From the NCBI GenBank assembly GCA_025175895.1, contig CM045988.1:12987647-13051646 (forward strand): 64,000 bases of DNA, given 5' to 3'. Both the position numbers and the translations under genes were made by a program. Below are positions 56,916-64,000 of the stretch, one piece after another (position 1 is the first letter of the stretch; the number at the start of each line of letters is the position of its first letter). Source of the DNA: Wurfbainia villosa (taxonomy: Eukaryota; Streptophyta; Magnoliopsida; Zingiberales; Zingiberaceae). The notes under the pieces are model-generated. The model ran no database searches. It was not told where the DNA came from and saw only the letters and a list, made by a program, of their open reading frames with translations.

Positions 56916-57909
56916 GAGAATTCATACTAGCCTGTGATCGATGTCAAAGGACAGGCAACATATCCAAAAGACATGAGATAACCTTAAATCTTGTTCTAGA
57001 AATCGAACCTTTTGATGTATGGGGAATTGACTATATGGGACATTTTCCACCTTCTATCAAAAATGAATATATCTTAGTAGCAGTAGACTACGTCACTAAA
57101 TGGGTTGAGGCGATATCATCACCAACTAACGATGCAAAAATAGTAATGAAGCTTTTTAAAAAAAATCATATTTCCAAGATTCGGAGTACCTCGAGCAATA
57201 ATCAACGATGGGGGATCACACTTTATAAGAAAAATAATTCAAGAATCTTCTCAGCAAATCCGGAGTGACATACAAAATAGCATGCCCCTATCATCCTCAG
57301 ACTAGTGGTCAAGTGGAAGTTTCCAATAGAGAAATTAAGAATATCTTGGAAAAAATAGTATCGTGATCAAGAAAAGATTGATCTTTAAAACTAGACAATA
57401 CCTTATGGGCATACCAGACAACCTATAAAACACCCATAGGAATGACTCCATTCCAATTAGTTTTTGGAAAACCATACCACCTCTCAGTTGAATTAGAATA
57501 TAAAGCATATTGGGCCATTCAATTAATAAATTTCGACTTAAAGAAGGTTGGAGAGAAGTGAAAACTACAACTCAATGAACTTGAAGAATTAAAGTTGGAT
57601 GCCTATGAACAAGCCAAATCATATAAAGAAAGAACCAAACATTGGCATGATGAACACATTATGCAGAGACAATTTAAGGAAGCAGACCTTGTTTTACTAT
57701 TCAACTCCCGATTAAGGCTTTTTCCAGGGAAACTCAAATCAAGATGGATCGTTCCATATCAAATATAAAAGGTATACCCTTTTGGAGCAGTAGACATACA
57801 GGATGAAAATTTATGAACTTACAAAGTAAATGGACAATTGTTAAATAAATATTTTATAAACCAAGATAAAGAACGAGAAGAGGAGCAAGAGCTCCTCGAT
57901 TTTGGGTAA
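56916..57909 (+). pseudogene. Athila-2 pol: integrase, C-terminal part
   Basis: It starts at the second half of the zinc domain (CDRCQRTGNISKRHE), then the core with DVWGIDYMGHFPPS (first catalytic Asp), VAVDYVTKWVEA and, after a shift in the A-run near 57165, INDGGSHF (second Asp) and YHPQTSGQVEVSNREIK (Glu). Stops appear at about 57363, 57560, 57768 and 57814. The tail reads QFKEADLVLLFNSRLRLFPGKLKSRW and ends at TAA 57907-57909. The N-terminal part is cut off by element B. Confidence 0.9.
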
Positions 57910-59024
57910 AACAATCAACAAGGGGTCAAGCTAAAAACCTAAAACAAACACTTCTTGGGAGGCAACCCAAGTATACGTTCCTTCTATACAATTATTTTGA
58001 ATTTTAGGAATAACAATCTCCACTTAAGGGAGCAGAGGCAAATGATAGATGTCATGTATCAGTGGCACATTTCACAAGGGCATTTCTTTCCACCTCCTCC
58101 TCCTGAGTAGTTTACTTTATTGTTACCCTTCTATACATTGAGGACAATGTATATTTTAATATTTTTTTTAGGGTTGGGGGGGGGGGGGGGGGTAGCTTCG
58201 CATATTTCTTTCCTATTGGTAGTTTTGCATATTTTTCATGTTTAGCACTTCCTCCACATATTCCTTGCATTGTTAGCATATTTTCTTAGATTGATAACAT
58301 GTTGTTCCTCTATCCAGAGTAGTATAATGGAACTTAGTTAGATCGGTGAAGGTCCTTTTGGCCTACTTGACAAGAACCTTGTTTCACAGTTTACACGATC
58401 TCTAGGGTAGAGGTATCCAAGAAAAGCTAAGTTCACTATACCATACTAGTACTCAAATTTTCATTGAGACTTTTGTAATACTTAGTTACTGGGGATACAT
58501 TCATCTTAGGAGTTTGAAAAAAAAATGAGAAAAAAAAATCTGAATATAAAAAAAAAAGAAAAAAAATGAGGAAAAGAAAATATGAAATATCATCGAAGCA
58601 TCCCTTTGAGACCAAGTAGCTACTGGGGAAACACCCATATAGGTGCCCCTTTGAGGCTAACTAGTTACTGGGGAAATGCTTGATGTTTATTTCCTACTTT
58701 TCTTCTCCTTGACTATTGAATGCTCCTTTAAAACTAAGTATGTTAGTGAAAGGATGATCTAAGCACATTGGCAAGTGAGTGTCTTTATGTCGGATATAAG
58801 AGGAAGATGGTAGAGGGAATGTAAACTTGGATTGGTGTCAAAAACCTTAAAGATCAAAACTCACATACACTACACAAGGATCTTTCAAGCTAAGCCACTA
58901 GGAACGAATCAATAAGACTAAATATTTTATACCTTAGGATGAGTTTCTAATAAGTTATCATGATTCCCACTCATAGTTTTTTTTTCTTTGCTTGAGGACA
59001 AGCAAAATTTTAAGTTTGGGGGTG
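57910..59024 (+). other. Athila-2 3' noncoding region and polypurine tracts
   Basis: It opens with the GGGAGGCAACCCAAGTAT phrase typical after Athila integrase. An uninterrupted G run (58176-58192) follows a T-rich stretch, and an A/G-rich low-complexity tract lies at 58515-58585. A phrase with TAGTTACTGGGGA recurs (58480, 58620, 58668). The terminal tract GTTTGGGGGTG (59014-59024) adjoins the LTR. No envelope-like ORF. Confidence 0.75.
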
Positions 59025-60398
59025 TGATGAGTGTGAATCACATGCATATTTTAGGGTTTTTTAGCATGTTTTTCTAGAATTTCATTCACATAGCATGCAT
59101 AAAACATAGAATTTACTTTCATATTTCATTTTTAGTTCATATGGTTGTGGTTTGTATATTTTTACTCTCAGGAGGGAAAAAAAGGCATAATAGAGCCATG
59201 AAGGGAAGCCACGATGAAACGAGGAGCAAACGGAGTAGCGACACATATTTTTTGGAGCTTCCAGCAGCCGACACACCCAGGTCATGCCAAATGGCATGGT
59301 CGTGCTAAATTCCACCTCTTTGCTAACAAAATTCATGAACTATTCTCCAGAAAAAGCTATAAAAAGATCCCAAGACCTAAGAGAAAGGCATTCCAGTTTA
59401 TTGGAGGATTGAGGTTCATTCGAGAATCCTAGGATCACTCTGATCCTTGGGATTCCTCAGAGGTTGATCGAGGTCAAGAAGCCAAGGACAAGACGAGCGG
59501 AGCATAGGATGACAGGTGAATTCTTTCTTTTCCATTGCCTATGTTTTGTAACTCTTCTATGGAGTAGTCTTGTACCTTAGGATGAGGGAGTAGCTCTTTG
59601 TCAATTTGTTTTGGATTGTACAACAATTTTATTTATTTCATTACAAATTTCTTGAATTGGTCTTACGGCGCATATGGTTTGCCTTGCGAATTTGTTGATC
59701 GCCTATTCGATTGCTTTAAGAATTTTATATCCCGGATTTGTATAACCAATCGTGAGAACCTATTGTAATTTAAGGCTTTCATTAACTGTAGTGATCTGCC
59801 TGGGTATGTGATAAGTGTCCGTCGTTGCAACAAGTTCATTGACCTATGAATGTTCTAAAAAGCAATTAAACTCTCTCGAGGCTTTCATGATCTATCTCTA
59901 GGGTTTTTATTAACTGTAGTGATCTGCTTAGGTATGTGACAGATGTCCATCGTTGCAACAAGTTCATCGACCTATGGATACTTCGAAAGATATTTCATAA
60001 CCTATCCTAGAATCTAAGTATATCTCTGGGATCATTCGTTAATTATAGCGATCTACCTGGGTACGTGACAGGTGTCCATCGTTGCAACAAGTTCATCAAC
60101 CTACGAATGATCAAAAAGATATTTTATATGTAGATAGGTTTCCTTCAACAATACATAATAACCAAGAGTTGCCAAGATATCCTACATTGTAGAGAAACTA
60201 AAGTCCTAAGATTTCCCCATAAACTAGTTCTCTACTCGTATCTCAAACTGTCTATTTTATCTCTTTTACTATTTCTCAATTATTTAATCTTCTGGATAAT
60301 CTTTCCTTGCAAAACAACTAGTACTTGACAAAGTCTCTGTAGGATCGATATTTTATTACTTGACAATGACTGTGCACTTGCAAAATCGACACACATCA
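59025..60398 (+). repeat. Athila-2 3' LTR
   Basis: TGATGAGTGTGAATCACATG to CGACACACATCA, 1,374 bp. It contains the three-unit repeat at 59781-60120. Confidence 0.9.
59781..60120 (+). repeat. Three 128-bp tandem repeats in the Athila-2 LTR
   Basis: ATTAACTGTAGTGATCTGCC ... CGTTGCAACAAGTTCAT recurs starting at 59781, 59909 and about 60038, a period of 128-129 bp, with moderate divergence. Athila-1's LTR has a comparable two-unit duplication of different sequence. Confidence 0.85.
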
Positions 60399-61559
60399 AC
60401 GCTTCTACTCCACGGTAATCCATAAGGTGGATCACTCCTAGCAAGCTTTCACTAAAATCTCCTTTTGTTGAACACACCAAGGTGGAGAAGCCTTCTTTAC
60501 AAGCACATTCTTCTTCTTACAAGATAATTGAGTTAAGCTAAGGAAGAAGAGGTTAAAGAACTTGAAAATCTTGAAGGAAGACTTGGAGAGCTTAGTATGG
60601 GCGTTTAGAATTAGAGCATTAGCCCTCTCTAAGCACCCTAAGCCTTTCTTTATAGAGTTTGGGCAATTTTGCTCGTTGAGCCTAACTCAAGTCGACTGCT
60701 GATACCAGAAGTCGACTAGTGTTACTATTGATTGGATCCAATGGCTATTAACGAAGCCTGATCGTGATTGTCGCCTCTCAATGGACACTTGATCAGCCTA
60801 CTGCTCATACCAGTAGTCGACTAATGAAGCCCGGTCGACTTCCAAACAATCTATGCCCTAGCCACTTAAGTCCAGTCGACTGCTAAACCCTAGAAATCCA
60901 CTGACTAAGGCCAAACGACTGGTATTAAAGATCAGTCGACTATCAGAGCTTCTGTTCAACAGTCGACCCACAGTCGACTAATTAACCAGTCAACTGGGTC
61001 ATAACCCCAGTCGACTGATCAAGTCTCCTGGAACCTCGAGTGTTGAACACTCGAGGCTAGTCGACTGGTATACTATAAGTATACCTAATTCATACTTGAA
61101 AACATACCCTAAACGTAGACTAAACCTTCTAGCTTCTCCATCAGCCTTGCGCCTACAGGATCTCTTTGAGTCCGCGACTCCTTTATCCTTATGCTTGCCT
61201 TCAAAAGCTTCCTTCGGTTTCATCATTCTTTGGGTTCCTTTTTTGCTAAGGTCCACTTGGACTTTACACCACCAATACTATATGATTGGACTTATGCTGC
61301 CAAGTCTCACCCTTGGACTTCCTTACCAAGATCCACTTAGACTTATGCCGCCAAGTCAACATTCTTGGACTTCTCTAAGCAAAGCTTCACCCTTGGACTT
61401 TCCTTATCAAGTCTTCACACTTGGACTTCCTTTGCCAAGATTCTCACTTGGACTTTCCTATCACTTAAACATTCATGTTAGATTACAAATATTGCCTAAT
61501 TATAAATGATTATCTAAATATCAAAATACATTAATACTTGAGACATTCCTGCATCAACA
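60399..61559 (-). repeat. Element E 3' LTR (S-related), cut by Athila-2
   Basis: Read leftwards it begins TGTTGATGCAGGAATGTCTC, related to the S LTR start, and contains the CCAAG/CTTGG array (61244-61465) and CAGTCGACTG sites (60690-61065). Its other end is lost behind Athila-2. Confidence 0.8.
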
Positions 61560-62673
61560 GTCTTTCCCTTTTTGATGATTGGTAATCATTTAAGTTAGGT
61601 CTTAAAATATGCAATAAAAGCACAATATGAATCTAACTTAAATTTTCCCTTCTCCCCCTTTGACACACATCAAAAAGAGAAGGACAAATATCAAATAAAG
61701 ACATTTATGAATAAGATTGTTTATGCCTTGAACTAAGGTATAGAATATACTTAAAGCTCCCCCTTAATCCATGACATGTTTGATCATGTGTGAATAATAT
61801 ATTGAGTAAGCATGAAAACATAAGTAAGAGTAATTCCTAACTTTCCACCAACAATAAAACATATGCACATGAATTTTGAGTTTAGAAAGATATCAGGAAG
61901 TTCCCCCTAAACCAATGCATTAATTAGTCCTACTCCCCCTTAATTGTTATGCTAATCATAACATAGGGTTAGAACAACTTAGGTTGGCCTCTAAATGATG
62001 AATTCAAGCTAATCTACTAACAGCAGAGTGAGCAATCGACTAAGGCATTCACCAGTCGACTAGCATACTACCAGTCAACTGATTACTATAGCAGTTGACT
62101 GAAAATGTCTAAATTGTGCTGTTTGGTTTTTCAATTGAAATTTAGAAAGTCATAAATAAATCTAGGAGTGTCAAAAATTCATGAAATTTTTCAAACATAT
62201 TTTTCAAGTCATTTTTTATCAAGAAAAAATAATTTTAAAAATATATCTTTTCTAGATTTTGAAATTGATACAAACTTGAAAAGTAGTAAAAGCTCTAAAG
62301 GTTTTTCAAAAACTTTGACCACTTTTGCATAGCAAGTAAAAATTATTTTTCAAAATATTATAAACATAGTTTGAAAGATATTTTATATGACATTACCAAC
62401 CATGTTCTTAAAGCTATGTGCACATCACTTGTACACAAACCTTCCCAATGATTGGTCTAATTAAGGACTAATGTCTCTAGAAGTCACTTTGGTTCATAGT
62501 AATGCATCATAACGAGCATGATGAACCAAGTGCATCTCCCTAACATCTCACATATGATGTATAGGTGGCTCAATACAAAAATCATAGATTCTTATGTGTT
62601 TTGTGATATGCTTGAGGTATAGTCCTAGATCTTGCTATAAGATCATGCAAACCTATACTACTACTCTACAAAG
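61560..62673 (-). other. Element E 3' noncoding region
   Basis: Inverted tract TTTCCCTTTTTGATG next to the LTR gives a purine tract AAAAAGGGAAAGACTGTTGA. The sequence aligns in reverse with S 21505-22644 (CCTTCCCAATGATTGGT phrase at 62446). Palindromes sit at 62030-62105. No coding part of E is in the window. Confidence 0.75.
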
Positions 62674-64000
62674 TGTTGGTGCAATCGGCCCAGGTCACAA
62701 TTGACCAGACTCGAGTTTGACTCGAGCAGTATTTTGATGTTAGACAAAACATATGACATGTGATTGTCAAGGGAAGACTAAGTGTGTAGCCTTAGCCACG
62801 GAAATCCAAGTGTGTAGTCATGGCAATGAAAGTCCAAGCATGGGGCTTGGCATTGGAAGTCCAACATGGAGTTGGCAAGGGAAGTCCAAGTGAGTAACCT
62901 TGGCCACGTAAGTCCAAGTGTGTAGCCTTGGCGGTGAAAGTCTAAGCATGGGGCTTGACATTGGAAGTTCAACATGGAGTTGGCAAGGGAAGACCAAGTG
63001 TGTAGCCTTGGCCACGTAAGTCCAAGTGTGTATCCTTGGCGGTGAAAGTCCAAGTTATGGGTACTTGGAATTTGGGAAGTCCAAGGGGTGGTTTGGCGAC
63101 GTAAGGCCAAGCGGTAGTCTTGGGAGCGTAAGTTCATATGTACCTTGGGGATGTAAACACTGAGAGCATGATAATAGCTGAAGGAAGCACCTGGAGGCTA
63201 GCGTATAGATGAACAAGTCATGGATGACTTGGAGGGATCCGTGCATGGATTAACAAGTCATGGATGACTTGGAGGGATTCGATAGGCACGAGGCTAATAG
63301 AGGTAGTTAGAAGGCTTAGGTCTAGGCTAAGGGTGTCTTGGGTTAAACCTCATGGATGAGGTGAACTTGGCCAAGTGACTGAGGTCAAGTGTCGGATGCT
63401 CAAACATGTTGTTTGAGGTTTTACCCGACGGTCGGATGCTTAAACAACTTGGTGTTTGAGGTTTTACCCAATGTCAGTCGACTGATATAGGCATTAGTCG
63501 ACTAGTTCAAGTCAACTGCTAGTTGACCAATGTCAACTAAGATTTTGTGGCCCAACAATTGGATGCCAAGGGCTAGCAGTCGACTATCCCACCATCAGTC
63601 GACTGCCAAGGGATGGCAATCGACTATTATAGGTGGAATGACCACAGAAGCGAGGCAGCTCGACCAAGGGCGCGACTGACCTTGCATCAGTCGACTGCTA
63701 GGGTTTGGCAGTCGACTGATGGAGTATCCGTTGGAACTTGTCTAGCATGGATTGAGTTGTTGTGAGACAACGGCTACAGGAGCAGTCAACTGGGGCCTTA
63801 TGAAAGTCGACTGCTAGGCGCGGAATCAACCCGAGACAAGCATAAAAGAAGGAGCTTGGGGAGGATTTCCACAGTGATATTTGGGGAGATTTTGGAGGGG
63901 AATTGTTGCTGCATTCTAGATATTCAAGAGCAAACCAAAGCAAGCAACAAGCAAGAGTTCAAATCCATTTGTTGTAAAGTTTTCTTTACATATTTCATTT
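62674..64000 (+). repeat. D-family LTR F, runs off the right edge
   Basis: It begins TGTTGGTGCAATCGGCCCAG after flank CAAAG (62669-62673). It has the CCAAG/CTTGG array (62770-63130) and palindromes (63470-63800). Its 3' end, primer site and any interior lie beyond the window, so solo LTR or 5' LTR cannot be decided. Confidence 0.85.

Larger units (their letters stand above)
56916..60398 (+). mobile_element. Athila-type Ty3/Gypsy element, Athila-2, 3' half
   Basis: Plus strand: integrase (broken), 3' noncoding region and 3' LTR. The 5' half lies beyond the left edge, on the far side of element B. It is a different copy from Athila-1 (opposite strand). It inserted into the E LTR; the outer flank is ACGCT (60399-60403). 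Confidence 0.9.

Noticed and set aside
56916..57909. Endogenous pararetrovirus or other viral polymerase region
   Set aside because: The domain order and wording (CDRCQRTGN, DVWGIDYMG, YHPQTSGQVEVSNREIK) are those of Athila integrase, which pararetroviruses lack; no movement- or coat-protein motif is seen.
58176..58192. Uninterrupted G run as a G-quadruplex or functional site
   Set aside because: Homopolymer after a T-rich tract typical of Athila 3' regions; its length is unreliable and no four-tract quadruplex pattern is present.

Overview
This is plant nuclear heterochromatin: I see no host gene, rRNA, tRNA or microRNA, and essentially every base can be assigned to LTR retrotransposons inserted into one another. 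The lineages are plant-specific: Ty3/Gypsy Athila (tRNA-Asp primer site, TGATG...CATCA LTR ends), Ty1/Copia Angela (about 2.2 kb LTRs, YVDDILLI reverse transcriptase) and Ty1/Copia SIRE/Maximus (YVDDIIFGS, gag with DUF4219/UBN2 plus CCHC). A large-genome monocot is plausible from the Angela/SIRE/Athila mix, but the species cannot be fixed from sequence alone.

Layout, outermost to innermost. A SIRE-like element E (minus; 3' LTR 60399-61559, 3' noncoding region 61560-62673) was hit by Athila-2 (plus; 3' half 56916-60398) and, at 62674, by a D-family LTR (F) running off the right edge. Athila-2's integrase was split by element B (minus, gag-only), whose interior is 34107-36800 and whose LTRs lie, in pieces, at 8634-9741 + 33985-34106 and 36801-37280 + 40888-40897 + 56211-56915. 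B's left LTR holds an A-family LTR (7902-8633), itself split by Athila-1 (minus, 1-7901), and a D-type solo LTR G (9742-33979). G is split by the SIRE element S (plus, 10419-33185). S contains a gag-only element TRG-A (12925-18059) in its gag gene and an Angela copy, Copia-1 (minus, 22931-32396), in its 3' LTR. B's right LTR holds gag-only element C (minus, 37281-40887) and gag-only element D (minus, 40898-56210). D's left LTR was split by a second Angela copy, Copia-2 (plus, 41443-50757). Athila-1 carries two solo LTRs, one A-family (2726-3804) and one Angela-like (4700-6931). Five-base target-site duplications support most joints: ACAAG, GGGGA, ACTCA, GATTT, GAAGC and GTCGT/GTCAT.

How the parts relate. 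S once encoded gag, protease, integrase, reverse transcriptase and RNase H, and is now broken by stops, frameshifts and insertions. TRG-A, B, C and D encode only a gag-type protein, yet share S's polypurine tract/LTR junction and the LTR-end motif TATTCACCCCCCCTCTAG. This is the signature of non-autonomous elements moved in trans by SIRE enzymes. TRG-A and C have lost the gag zinc knuckle, but all four keep a C-terminal gag block that S also has. The LTRs of these families carry many copies of the palindrome CAGTCGACTG. In several LTR copies the sequence is locally scrambled at CAG/CTG sites while the flanks stay identical, which looks more like a sequencing or polishing artefact than evolution.
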